NCBI RefSeq assembly: GCF_011764545.1
Contig: NZ_AP022870.1
Coordinates: 5,502,001-5,566,000, forward strand
Origin: Phytohabitans flavus
GTDB lineage: Bacteria; Actinomycetota; Actinomycetes; Mycobacteriales; Micromonosporaceae
Reading direction: 5' to 3'
DNA: 64,000 bases
The notes beneath the pieces are model-generated. The model searched no databases, had not been told where the DNA came from, and was given only the letters and a program-made list of their open reading frames with translations. Shown one piece after another: positions 1 to 10,625 of the stretch (positions are counted from its first letter, which is position 1; each line of letters starts with the position of its first letter). Made by a program: the position numbers and the translations under genes.

Positions 1-623
1 AAGCTGTACGTCTCGACGAACGCCGCCACGAGCGCCGCCCGCGCCGCCTCGTACGAGGCGGCCCAGTCGGTCGCGTCCGAGTAGCGCCATCGGGCCGACA
101 CCGCGGTCGCCAGCACGCGCTCCTTGGTCTCCGGCAGCGTCGTGTACGGGTCCTTCACATACCCCCAGAACTCCGAGTCGGTCGAGTTCAGCAGCACCAG
201 GTCGGCGAGGCCGGCCACCACCCACTCGCCGGCACCGTCCACAGTGACGGTCGCGGTGCGCGTCTCGGCGCCGTCGCGCTGGAACGAGTGCGGGCCGAGG
301 CGGCGCCACCCGTACTGTTCGATGTGGACGCGGGCACCGTGGATGGTCGGCTGCGTCGCGACGAAGTGGCGGGCCAGCCGCAGACCGAAGTCTTCCGGCT
401 GGTCGACGCCGTACTCCTTGGCGAACGCGTACACCGTGTTCTTCTGGGTATCGGTGGGGAGCACGCCGGCGTTGTCACCGGACAGGTGAGTGGCATCGAG
501 GTCGCCGGAGAGCGCGACGCTCACGTTGAGGTCGCGCAGCTCGTGCCGCTCACCGTCGCGCACTACTCGGACGACTCGGGTCTCCGCCTTGCCGTACCGG
601 TTGGGCCCCAGCACGATCCCCAT
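1..623 (-). CDS. pucL: Urate oxidase (uricase), 3' end cut by window edge
   Basis: Cofactor-free urate oxidase converts urate to 5-hydroxyisourate, the step before HIU hydrolase and OHCU decarboxylase, whose genes lie just upstream. Reading from the ATG at 623, the protein starts MGIVLGPNRYGKAETRVVRV, which contains the lysine of the uricase active site. At about residue 57 it has the highly conserved LPTDTQKNTVYAFAKE block with the catalytic Thr. About 207 residues are visible; a full uricase is about 300, so the C-terminal third with the catalytic His lies outside the window. The Shine-Dalgarno GGGGAG lies inside the last codons of the upstream hiuH gene (gap 5 nt), so the two are translated from one message. 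The family call is firm. Confidence 0.95.
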   Translation of the reverse strand, partial: MGIVLGPNRYGKAETRVVRVVRDGERHELRDLNVSVALSGDLDATHLSGDNAGVLPTDTQKNTVYAFAKEYGVDQPEDFGLRLARHFVATQPTIHGARVHIEQYGWRRLGPHSFQRDGAETRTATVTVDGAGEWVVAGLADLVLLNSTDSEFWGYVKDPYTTLPETKERVLATAVSARWRYSDATDWAASYEAARAALVAAFVETYS

Positions 624-628
624 TTGCG

Positions 629-954
629 TCAGCTCCCCCGGTAGGTCGTGTAGCCGTACGGGCTCAACAGCAGCGGTACGTGGTAGTGCCGGGTCGGATC
701 GGTGACCCGGAACGCGACCACGACCTCCGGGAAGAACGCGTCCGGTCCACTGTGGGCGGCGGTGTCGAAGACAAGGCGGTACCCGCCCGGGCCCCACATC
801 TCGGCGGGGACCCAGTCCCGCAGGCGGCCGTCAATGTCGGTGTGACCTGCGGCGAAGGTCCGCCAGCCGTCGCCGGCCCACCGCTCCAGCCGTACCGGCA
901 CCCCCGCGCGGGCTCTCCGGTCGCGTTGTCGAGCACGTGTGTAGATAGACTCAT
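629..954 (-). CDS. hiuH: 5-hydroxyisourate hydrolase, interrupted by a 1-base frameshift
   Basis: Transthyretin-like HIU hydrolase, which turns 5-hydroxyisourate into OHCU. The N-terminus, starting with ATG at 954, reads [18 protein letters not shown], the classic THVLD motif with an active-site His. The rest, in another frame, continues VPVRLERW and ends [19 protein letters not shown], with the family-defining C-terminal YRGS. The frame changes at a C5 run (901-905); one extra C restores a 108-residue protein of normal length. All catalytic motifs survive on either side, so I read this as a sequence error rather than a decayed gene. The start codon overlaps the uraD stop (ATGA), indicating translational coupling within uraD-hiuH-pucL. 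Confidence 0.9.
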
Positions 955-1445
955 GGCACTATTCTCTCCAGCCGCAGCAGGGCGATCTTGCGCAGCTCCT
1001 CCCGCACGACGGGGCGCTCGGCCTCCTCGTCGTGCGCCAGCCGCGCCCGCGCCGCCGCGAGCATCTCCGGCGCGCTCTTGCCGGTCGCGAAGATCAGAAA
1101 CACGTACCCGAACCGCTCCTCGTACTCCCGGTTGGCCTCGACCAGCGCCGACGCGACCGACGGGTCGTCCGCCCCGGCCTGCTCCCGCCGCGACCAGGCC
1201 GCCTCCCGCCCGTCGCCCGCCGGCCGCTCCCCGATCCGCGGGTGGGCGGACAGGGCAAGCAGGACGTCCGCCCAGGTCAGCCCTCGTGCGGCAGCGTCGC
1301 CCGCCGCCTTCAGCGCCATCCGGTCCGGGTACGGGCGACCGCCCGCAACCGCCTTCGCCCAGGCGGGTGCGGCACAGCACGCGAGCAGCTCCCGCTCGGC
1401 CTCGGCGAGCGGGAGCGCATTGAAATCGACGAGACCCTCGCTCAT
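951..1445 (-). CDS. uraD: OHCU decarboxylase
   Basis: 2-oxo-4-hydroxy-4-carboxy-5-ureidoimidazoline decarboxylase, the third step of urate degradation, giving S-allantoin. The 164-residue protein has the family blocks HPRIGERPA (catalytic His followed by the conserved IG) near residue 70, EQAG, and [18 protein letters not shown] near residue 115. Start chosen at the ATG at 1445 ([12 protein letters not shown]), which matches the usual family N-terminus; a longer reading frame upstream has no family similarity. It is the first gene of uraD-hiuH-pucL and is transcribed divergently from the PucR regulator, with about 118 bp between the two starts. Confidence 0.93.
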   Translation of the reverse strand: MSEGLVDFNALPLAEAERELLACCAAPAWAKAVAGGRPYPDRMALKAAGDAAARGLTWADVLLALSAHPRIGERPAGDGREAAWSRREQAGADDPSVASALVEANREYEERFGYVFLIFATGKSAPEMLAAARARLAHDEEAERPVVREELRKIALLRLERIVP

Positions 1446-1525
1446 TCGGCCAGTAGACCAGTCCGACAACCGGCCATGAACCGGCTCTGACACCGAAACC
1501 GCAACATACGCGCCGTAGTGTTTTC

Positions 1526-1537
1526 GTAGGTTCCTAC
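1526..1537. promoter_or_regulatory. Short palindrome in the uraD/pucR divergent region
   Basis: GTAGGTTCCTAC is a perfect 5-bp inverted repeat with a 2-nt centre, 27 bp before the pucR start. Its place between a regulator gene and the divergent pathway operon suggests an operator for PucR, but the family's site is not well enough known to me to claim it. Confidence 0.3.
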
Positions 1538-1563
1538 AAGCGGCCCCTTGGGAGATGCGAGCG

Positions 1564-3077
1564 ATGCTGCTGCGCGAGGTGCTCGACCAGCCTCGGCTGA
1601 AGCTTGCCCTGCTCACGGGCGCGGAGGGGCGCGAGCGGCCGGTCACCCGCCTGTACGTCACCGACCTCCCCGACCCCGCCGCTACCTGGCCGGCGGCGAG
1701 ATCGTGCTGACCGGCATGGTGTGGCGGCGCGGGCCGGAAGACTCCGAGGCGTTCGTGGCCGCCTGCGCCGCCGCGAAGGTCACCGCGATCGGCGCGGGCG
1801 ACGCGGTCTTCGGCACCGTCCCGCCCGACCTTGTCGAGGCGTGCGCCCGCCATCGCATCCCGCTCTTCGAGGTGCCGGTCGAGGTGTCGTTCCGCGAGAT
1901 CGTCGACGCGGTCAACCCGTCACTGTGGGCGCAGCGGGCGAGCGGACTCGCCACCGTACTCGGGCGGCAAAGAGGACTTGTGGCGGCGATGGCCGCGGGT
2001 GCCCGGCTGGCCGACCTGCTGTCACCTGTCGCCGCCGACCTCGGCCTGGCCTGCTGGGTGTACTCGCCGACCGGTCGGCCCATCGCCGGCTCGGACGCCG
2101 CGCCGCCCGGCGGTGAGCTCGCCCGCGCGTTCCTCGGGGCCACGCGGCTGCCGGCGACGGCCGGTGGTTACACGCTGACCGGCGTGCCCGGGCGGCCGGA
2201 GCACCGGCTGGCGTCGTGGTTCGTGGCGTTCTCGGCGGAGGCGGCGGCACCGTCGGGGCTGCCCGACGGCGCCGAGGAGCTGGTCAGCCTTGTCGCGCTG
2301 GAGCGCGCCCAGCTCGACGAGGTGGTGCGCGTGGAGCGCCGCCTCGCCGATGGTCTCGGTCGCCAGCTGGCGACCGGCGCGGGCGCGGCCGACCTGCGGG
2401 CCGGGGTGCTGTCGTGCGGGCTGGAGCCGGAGGCGACGTTCGTGGCGGTGGTGGCCGGCCTGACCGGGCTGCGCACGCCGCCCGACCTGACCGTGGCGGT
2501 ACTGGAGGAGGCGCTGCGCGCGGTCTGCCCGCACGCGGCCGTCACCCAGCTCGCCGACCAGGCCGTCCTTGGCATCGTGACGGTGGCGCCCGAGGTGGAC
2601 GTGCCGGCCGCGCTCCGGTCCGCGGTCGAGGCGCTCACCCCCGGCCTCGGCAGCGGGCGGCTGGCGATCGGCGTGAGCGCGCCCGCGGTCGGCCTGGCCA
2701 CGCTGCCCGGCGCGGTCGCGGAGGCCAGGCACGCACACCGGTCGGCGAGCGGCCGCACGGCGGTGGTCTGCTCGACCGAGCTGGCCTCACACCAGCTGCT
2801 GCTGGCCCGGGTGCCGGCCGACGCCCGCGACGCGTTTCGGGATCGGCTGCTGGGGCCGCTTGTCGCGTACGACAAAGCCCACGACGCCGACCTTGTGCGC
2901 ACGCTGGCCGAGTTTCTGGAGTGCGGCGGATCGTGGAGCCGGTGCGCGGAGCGCCTGCACGTACACGTCAACACGCTGCGCTACCGGATCAGCCGGGTGG
3001 AGGCGCTGACCGGCCGGGACCTGGGTCGCTTCGAAGACCGCGTCGACTTCTTCCTCGCCCTCCGCCTGTCCCGCTGA
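1564..3077 (+). CDS. pucR: PucR-family transcriptional regulator, with a 1-base frameshift
   Basis: Purine-catabolism regulator: N-terminal PucR (DUF PF07905-type) domain, middle GGDEF-like region, C-terminal PucR helix-turn-helix. From ATG 1564 (Shine-Dalgarno GGGAG at 1550) it reads MLLREVLDQPRLKLALLTG and then hits a stop; the remainder is in another frame from YLAGGEIVLTGMVWRRG. One extra C in the C4 run at 1674-1677 gives a continuous 504-residue protein through DPRRYLAGGEIVLTG. The C-terminus has the typical HVHVNTLRYRISRVEALTG helix-turn-helix. Divergent placement next to uraD-hiuH-pucL makes control of that operon likely. An apparent start in the downstream frame near 1548 is not supported by family similarity. 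Confidence 0.9.
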
Positions 3078-3102
3078 GCCGCTTGGTCCCGGGCAGGCAG
3101 GC

Positions 3103-3135
3103 GTGGCGTGGCGACCGCCGAAGCCGCCACGCCAC
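3103..3135. terminator. Hairpin after pucR
   Basis: Perfect 11-bp stem (GTGGCGTGGCG with its complement), 11-nt loop, 25 bp after the pucR stop. No T-run follows, as is common in high-GC actinomycetes. It lies between pucR and the convergent xdhC-like gene, so could serve both. Confidence 0.6.
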
Positions 3136-3334
3136 TCTCCCATCGAGGAGGGCCTGCGGCACCGGCGCCGATCGACGCCGGTGAATAGCGAGTATCACAC
3201 CGAACCCGAAAGGGAGTCAACGGTTTCCGGAAAGGTACCGATATCAGGCCGGACCTTAGCCGACAGCAGTGCCCTCCCACGACCAGCACAAATGCATGAT
3301 TGCAAAGAGCCGAGGCCCGGCGCGTATTCGAGAG

Positions 3335-4444
3335 CTACCGGTGGATCCGGCCGGTTGTCTCGGAAAGTCGGACCCCGCGGCCACCCCATCGGCTCGCGAT
3401 GATCTCGGCGGCGATGCTGACCGCGGTCTCCTCCGGCGTACGCGCGCCGAGGTCGAGCCCGATCGGCGAGGCCAGATTGGCCAACGCGTCGTCGCGCACG
3501 CCCGCCTCGCGCAGCCGGGCCAGGCGGTCGTCGTGAGTGCGGCGGGAGCCCATCGCGCCGACGTACGCGAGCGGCATGTCCAGCGCGACCTGTAGCACCG
3601 GCACGTCGAACTTCGGGTCGTGGGTCAGCACGCACACCACCGTGCGCTCGTCGATCCGCCCGCCCTCGGCCTCAGCCGTCAGGTAGCGATGCGGCCAGTC
3701 GACGATCACCTCGTCGGCCTCGGGGAAGCGCTTGGCCGTGGCGAACACCGGCCGCGCGTCACACACCGTCACCCGGTAGCCGAGGAACCCACCGATCCGG
3801 GCCACCGCCGCCGCAAAGTCGATCGCGCCGAAGACGATCATGCGCGGTCGTGGCGCGTACGCCCGCACCAGCACGCTCAGCCCACTGCCTCGGCGCTGCC
3901 CGTCAGGTCCATAGTGGAGCACGCCGTTGCGTCCGGCGGCGAGCAGCCCGCGCCCGTCGTCGGTGGCCGCGTCGTCGAGCCGCGCGGAGCCGAGCGTGCC
4001 CTGCCGCTCGCCCGGCCCGATCACCAGGTGGCGCCCCAGCCGCTCGGGCGGCCCGTCGACGCAGGTGAGCACCGCGACAGGCTCGCCCTTGTCGATCGAC
4101 TCGGCCACCTCCGCCAGCCAGGGGAAGCTCTCCCGGTCGACCCGCTCCACGAAGAGCTCGATCGTGCCGCCGCAGGTGAGACCCACGGAGAAGGCGTCGT
4201 CGTCGCTCACCCCGTACCGCTGGAGGCGCGGCACCCCGTCGGCGATGGCCTCCTGGGCAAGGTCGTAGACCGCGCCCTCGACGCACCCGCCGGAGACGCT
4301 GCCGACCGCCGTGCCATCCGGGCCGACAAGCATCGTCGCGCCTGGCTGCCGGGGCGCGCTCTTCCACGTCGCCACCACCGTCGCCATCCCCACTGGCTGG
4401 CCCGCCTGCCACCAGCGCAGCAGGTCGTCGAGGACGTCACGCAT
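3335..4444 (-). CDS. XdhC/CoxI-family molybdenum-enzyme accessory protein
   Basis: XdhC-type proteins bind molybdenum cofactor and help sulfurate and insert it into xanthine dehydrogenase-like enzymes. The 369-residue protein has an N-terminal XdhC/CoxI domain (MRDVLDDLLRWWQAGQPVG, then ATWKSAPRQPGATM and GSVSGGCVEGAV in the first 65 residues) and a C-terminal Rossmann domain (PRMIVFGAIDFAAAVA, AYVGAMGSRRTH). Start chosen at the ATG at 4444, matching family N-termini. The 5' end overlaps the mocA-like gene by 8 nt, so the two form an operon. Together with the nearby urate genes this supports xanthine-to-urate-to-allantoin catabolism, although no xanthine dehydrogenase subunit lies in the window. 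Confidence 0.88.
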   Translation of the reverse strand: MRDVLDDLLRWWQAGQPVGMATVVATWKSAPRQPGATMLVGPDGTAVGSVSGGCVEGAVYDLAQEAIADGVPRLQRYGVSDDDAFSVGLTCGGTIELFVERVDRESFPWLAEVAESIDKGEPVAVLTCVDGPPERLGRHLVIGPGERQGTLGSARLDDAATDDGRGLLAAGRNGVLHYGPDGQRRGSGLSVLVRAYAPRPRMIVFGAIDFAAAVARIGGFLGYRVTVCDARPVFATAKRFPEADEVIVDWPHRYLTAEAEGGRIDERTVVCVLTHDPKFDVPVLQVALDMPLAYVGAMGSRRTHDDRLARLREAGVRDDALANLASPIGLDLGARTPEETAVSIAAEIIASRWGGRGVRLSETTGRIHR

Positions 4445-5018
4445 GAGATCCAGTGTGCTCCTCCGGCGTGTCCACATCACGATCATCTGCCACGTCCTCG
4501 CACGGGACGACCCGCACGGCCGCACTGTGCGCGGACAGGTATGGGCGCGCACCCACGTCACCGATCGCGACCGCCGCGACGCCCGCCCAATGCTCGCGTC
4601 CGAGCAGGACCGGATGCCCCCTGCGGGGCCCATAACCCGCCATCACCAGCGCGTCGGGCGAGGCCAGCGCCGCGACCCGGCGCACCGCCGCTGGGGTCAC
4701 TCCAGGAAGATCAACCAGGAGTACGAGCGCCGCCTGCACGCCGAGCTCCAGGGTTGCCCGGAGGCCGCTTCCGAGTGACGAACCCATGCCGGTCGGCCAC
4801 TCCGGGTTTTCCACCACGATCGCGTCGCCCAGGCTCGCCTCGGCGCGCACCCGATCGGCGGCCGCACCCAGCACCACCACGACCGGCTCGCACCCGCCCG
4901 CGCGCAGCGTCTCCGCGGCCCGCTCCACGAGCAGCCGCCCGCCCATCCGGACGAGGGCCTTCGGCATGCCGTACCGGCGGCCGGCCCCCGCCGCGAGCAG
5001 CAGCCCGGCGACGGTCAT
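4437..5018 (-). CDS. MobA/MocA-like molybdopterin nucleotidyltransferase
   Basis: A 193-residue NTP_transf_3 protein. The N-terminal signature GLLLAAGAGRRYGMPKAL is the nucleotide-binding LAAGxGxRxGxxKxL loop, followed by NPEWPTGMGSSLGSGL and LVDLPGVTPAAV (metal-binding Asp), which are typical of MocA, the CTP:molybdopterin cytidylyltransferase. Its 3' end overlaps xdhC by 8 nt. I infer that it makes the cytosine dinucleotide cofactor for a molybdenum hydroxylase; a MobA-like guanylyltransferase or other sugar-nucleotide role cannot be excluded from sequence alone. Confidence 0.8.
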   Translation of the reverse strand: MTVAGLLLAAGAGRRYGMPKALVRMGGRLLVERAAETLRAGGCEPVVVVLGAAADRVRAEASLGDAIVVENPEWPTGMGSSLGSGLRATLELGVQAALVLLVDLPGVTPAAVRRVAALASPDALVMAGYGPRRGHPVLLGREHWAGVAAVAIGDVGARPYLSAHSAAVRVVPCEDVADDRDVDTPEEHTGSHA

Positions 5019-5036
5019 CGCCCTACTCTATTGCCC
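5019..5036. promoter_or_regulatory. Overlapping divergent -10 elements, likely leaderless on both sides
   Basis: Only 18 bp separate the mocA-like start (5018, minus) from the epoxide hydrolase start (5037, plus). TACTCT at 5024-5029 is a TANNNT -10 element 7 nt before the GTG. On the other strand TAGAGT (5030-5025) is a -10 element 6 nt before the ATG. The two elements share 5 bp. Spacing places both transcription starts at the start codons. Confidence 0.5.
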
Positions 5037-6200
5037 GTGGAGAAGTTCGAGATCGACGTAGCGGAAGCCGTTCTCACCGACCTGCGCGACCGCGTCCGCA
5101 ACACCCGGTGGCCCGACCCCGCACCGGGCGAGCCGTGGGCACAGGGCACCGACGAGACGTACCTGCGTGACCTGCTCACTTACTGGGCGGACGGGTACGA
5201 CTGGCAGGCCCAGGAGCGGGAGCTCAACCGCTTCGCGCACTTCCGTACCACCCTCGACGGGACGCGAGTCCACTTCGTCCACGCCCGTGCCACGGGTGGC
5301 GGTGGCATCCCGCTCGTCCTCACGAACGGCTGGCCGAGCACGTTCGCCGAGCTGCTCCCGCTTGTACCGCTGCTCACCGACCCGGCCGCGCACGGCATCG
5401 ACGGGCCGGCGTTCGACCTGGTGCTCCCGTCCCTGCCCGGCTACGGCTTCTCGGCGCGCCCGCCGCGCACCGGTGTCACGTACCGGTACGTCGCCGGCCT
5501 GTGGCACCGCCTGATGCGCGAGCTGGGGTACGAGCGGTACGCCGCGGGCGGCAGCGACTTCGGCGCGGGGGTCGCCACGTACATGGGGCTCGACGACCCC
5601 GCCCCGCTCATCGGCCTGCACTTCAGCACGCCGGAGATCCCGCCCTACACCGGGCCCGGCTCGCGCCCGCTCAGCGAGGCGGAGCGCGCGTACCGCGAGG
5701 GCTTCACGCGGTGGGGGCTGACCGAGCGGGGCTACCAGGAGATCCAGTCGACCAAGCCGCAGACCCTCGGGTACGGCCTCGCCGACTCCCCCGCCGGCCT
5801 GGCCGCCTGGATCCTCGAGAAGTGGCGTGCCTGGTCCGACCCGGCCTGCACCATCGACCGCGACGTCCTCCTCACCACCGTCACGCTCTACTGGATCACC
5901 GGCACGATCACGTCCTCGATGCGCGACTACTACGACAACCGGTGGTTCCGGGAGCCGCTCGGGCCGGACGACTTCGTGGACGTGCCGACGGGCTTCGCCA
6001 AGTTCAACAAGCACTTCGCCGACGAGGGCGACATGCCGCGCGAGTGGATGGAACGCCTCTTCGCCGTCCGCCGCTGGACGCCTATGCCCCGGGGTGGCCA
6101 CTTCGCGGCCGCCGAGGCTCCGGAGCTGCTGGCCGCCGACATCGCCGCCTTCTTCGGCTCGGTATGGCGATCGCGGCATGACGGCGTGATCCTCGGGTAA
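5037..6200 (+). CDS. Epoxide hydrolase, EHN/alpha-beta hydrolase type
   Basis: About 387 residues: N-terminal EHN domain (residues 1-110, with NTRWPDP and YLRDLLTYWADGYDW) and an alpha/beta-hydrolase fold. The nucleophile elbow is GGSDFGAGVATYMG (Asp nucleophile, about residue 180), the oxyanion-hole motif is NGWPST (HGWPG-like, with His replaced by Asn), and the catalytic His lies in PRGGHFAAAEAPELL near the C-terminus. These are all features of soluble and microsomal-type epoxide hydrolases, which open epoxides to diols. GTG at 5037 is preferred because it sits at the expected leaderless start; TTG at 5031 is an in-frame alternative. No functional link to its neighbours is evident. Confidence 0.85.
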   Translation: MEKFEIDVAEAVLTDLRDRVRNTRWPDPAPGEPWAQGTDETYLRDLLTYWADGYDWQAQERELNRFAHFRTTLDGTRVHFVHARATGGGGIPLVLTNGWPSTFAELLPLVPLLTDPAAHGIDGPAFDLVLPSLPGYGFSARPPRTGVTYRYVAGLWHRLMRELGYERYAAGGSDFGAGVATYMGLDDPAPLIGLHFSTPEIPPYTGPGSRPLSEAERAYREGFTRWGLTERGYQEIQSTKPQTLGYGLADSPAGLAAWILEKWRAWSDPACTIDRDVLLTTVTLYWITGTITSSMRDYYDNRWFREPLGPDDFVDVPTGFAKFNKHFADEGDMPREWMERLFAVRRWTPMPRGGHFAAAEAPELLAADIAAFFGSVWRSRHDGVILG

Positions 6201-6282
6201 CCAGGGTCAACCGGTTCAAACCGTCAATCGAATCACGTGCCTATGCCGATCAAAAGTCCAGGTCAGGACGTACTGTGAGGTC

Positions 6283-8387
<2,105 letters not shown>

Positions 8388-8388
<1 letters not shown>

Positions 8389-10625
8389 TGAGCGGGCCGC
8401 ACCCCACGTACCGCATCCAGGTGCGGCCGGACTTCGACCTGCTCAAGACCGCCGAGCTGGTGGACTACCTCGCCGCGCTCGGCGTGGGCGCCCTGTACAG
8501 CGCGCCGCTGCTCGCCGCCACGCCCGGCTCCGCACACGGGTACGACGTCGTGGACCACTCGCGGGTCAACCCGGAGCTGGGCGGGGCGGCGGCGCTCGAC
8601 CGGCTGCGCGCGGCCCTGCGCGGGGCCGGCCTCGGCCTCGTCGTGGACATCGTGCCCAACCACGCCGGGGTCGCGGTGCCCTCGGCCAACCCGGCCTGGT
8701 GGGACGTGCTGCGCCGGGGACAGGGCTCTCCGTACGCACCGTGGTTCGACGTCGACTGGGCGCAGGGCCGGATCCGGCTGCCCGTACTCGCCGACGATCG
8801 CGCGGCGCTGGACGACCTCAAGGTGGTCGGCGACGAGCTGGTGTACCAGGAGCAGCGCTTCCCGATCGCGGACGGCACCGGCGGGGGCGAGCCGCGCGAG
8901 GTGCACGACCGGCAGCACTACCGGCTCGTCTCGTGGCGGGAGGGCCCGAGCTACCGGCGGTTCTTCGCGGTGTCCACGCTGGCCGGCCTGCGCGTCGAGG
9001 ACCCGGACGTGTTCGGCGCGACGCACGCGGAGATCCTGCGCTGGGACGCCGACGGCATCCGGGTGGACCACCCCGACGGGCTCCGCGACCCCGGCGCCTA
9101 CCTGGCCCGGCTGCGCGCGGCGGCGCCGTCCGCGTGGCTGCTGGTGGAGAAGATCTTGGAGCCGGGCGAACGGCTGCCCCGCTCCTGGCCGGTGGACGGC
9201 ACGACCGGGTACGACGCGCTGGGCGAGGTGTGCGGGCTCTTCGCCGACCCGGAGGGCGAGGAGACGTTCAGCCGCCTCGCCGGGAGCGCGAGGTGGCCGG
9301 ACATCGCGTACAAGGCCAAGATGGAAGCCGCCACCACGCTGCTGGCCGCCGAGCGGGACCGGCTGGCCCGGCTCGCGCCGGAGATCCCGCGCGCCGCGGA
9401 CGTGCTCGCCGAGCTCGCCGCCGGCTTCGAGGTGTACCGCTCGTACCTGCCCGGCGGCGCCCGCCATCTCGCGGCCGCACGGGTCGAGGCCGGCCTGCGC
9501 CGCCCCGACCTCGCCGACGAACTGGACGCGCTCACCGCCCGGCTCGGCGACCCGGAGGACGAGCTGGCGATCCGCTTCCAGCAGTACACGGGCGCGGTGA
9601 TGGCAAAGGGTGTCGAGGACACCGCCTTCTACCGGTACACCCGCTTCGTCGCGCTCAACGAGGTGGGCGGCAATCCCGGCCGCTTCGGCGTGACACCGGC
9701 GGCGTTCCACCGCGCGGCCACGGTGCGCGAGCGGGACTGCCCGCACACGATGACGACGCTGTCCACGCACGACACGAAGCGGTCCGAGGACGTGCGGGCG
9801 CGGCTCGCCGTTCTGACGGAGATGCCGGCGGAATGGGCGGCGACGCTGCGCCGGTGGACGGCGGCCGCGCCACTCCAAGATCCAAATACTGCCCTTCTGC
9901 TTTGGCAGACCGTGGCCGGCGCCTGGCCGATCGAGCGGGAGCGGCTGCACGCGTACCTGGAGAAGGCGGCGCGCGAGGCGGGCGTCTCGACGAGCTGGGG
10001 CGACCCGGACCGCGACTTCGAGGCGGCGATGCACGCGGCGGTCGACCGGGCCTACGACGACGAGGCGCTACGCGCGGACATCGCCGCCTTCGTCAAGACC
10101 ATCACGCCGTACGGCTGGTCGAACTCGCTCGGCCAGAAGCTCGTACAGCTCGCGATGCCGGGCATACCGGACACGTACCAGGGCACGGAGCTGTGGGACA
10201 ACTCGCTGGTCGACCCGGACAACCGCCGGCCCGTCGACTTCGGCGCCCGGCGTGACCTGCTCGCCCGCCTCGACACCGGGTGGCTCCCGCCGGTAGACGA
10301 GACCGGGGCGGCGAAGCTGCTCGTGACGAGCCGGGTCCTGCGGGCGCGGCGCGACCACCCGTTCACCGGCTATTCACCGGTGGCGGTGGAGGGTCCGGCG
10401 GCCGAGCACGCGGTGGCGTTCGACCGGGGTAGCGTTGTGGCCGTAGCCACCAGATTGCCAGCTAAGTTGGCATGTCGTGGGGGCTGGGGCGGCACTAAGC
10501 TTGCGTTGGCTCCGGGGCGCTGGACCGACACGTTGACGGGACGCACGTGGCAGGCCCGGCGGGTGCTGATATCGGAAGTGCTGTCCGCCTATCCAGTTGC
10601 TCTTTTGGTGGTGGCTGCCAGATGA
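8388..10625 (+). CDS. treY: Maltooligosyl trehalose synthase
   Basis: TreY isomerises the reducing end of maltodextrin to an alpha,alpha-1,1 linkage. The 745-residue protein (family 700-800) starts at the ATG overlapping the glgX stop. It retains the family motifs: VVDIVPNHAGV, DGIRVDHPDGLRDPGAYL with the nucleophile Asp (about residue 225), LLVEKILEPGERLP with the acid Glu, GVEDTAFYRYTRFVALNEVGG, LSTHDTKRSEDVRARL and LAMPGIPDTYQGTELWD. An intact reading frame runs upstream into glgX in a different frame, but this is a high-GC artefact. The treZ-like start overlaps its stop by 4 nt (ATGA). TreY appears fully catalytic, unlike the next gene. Confidence 0.95.
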
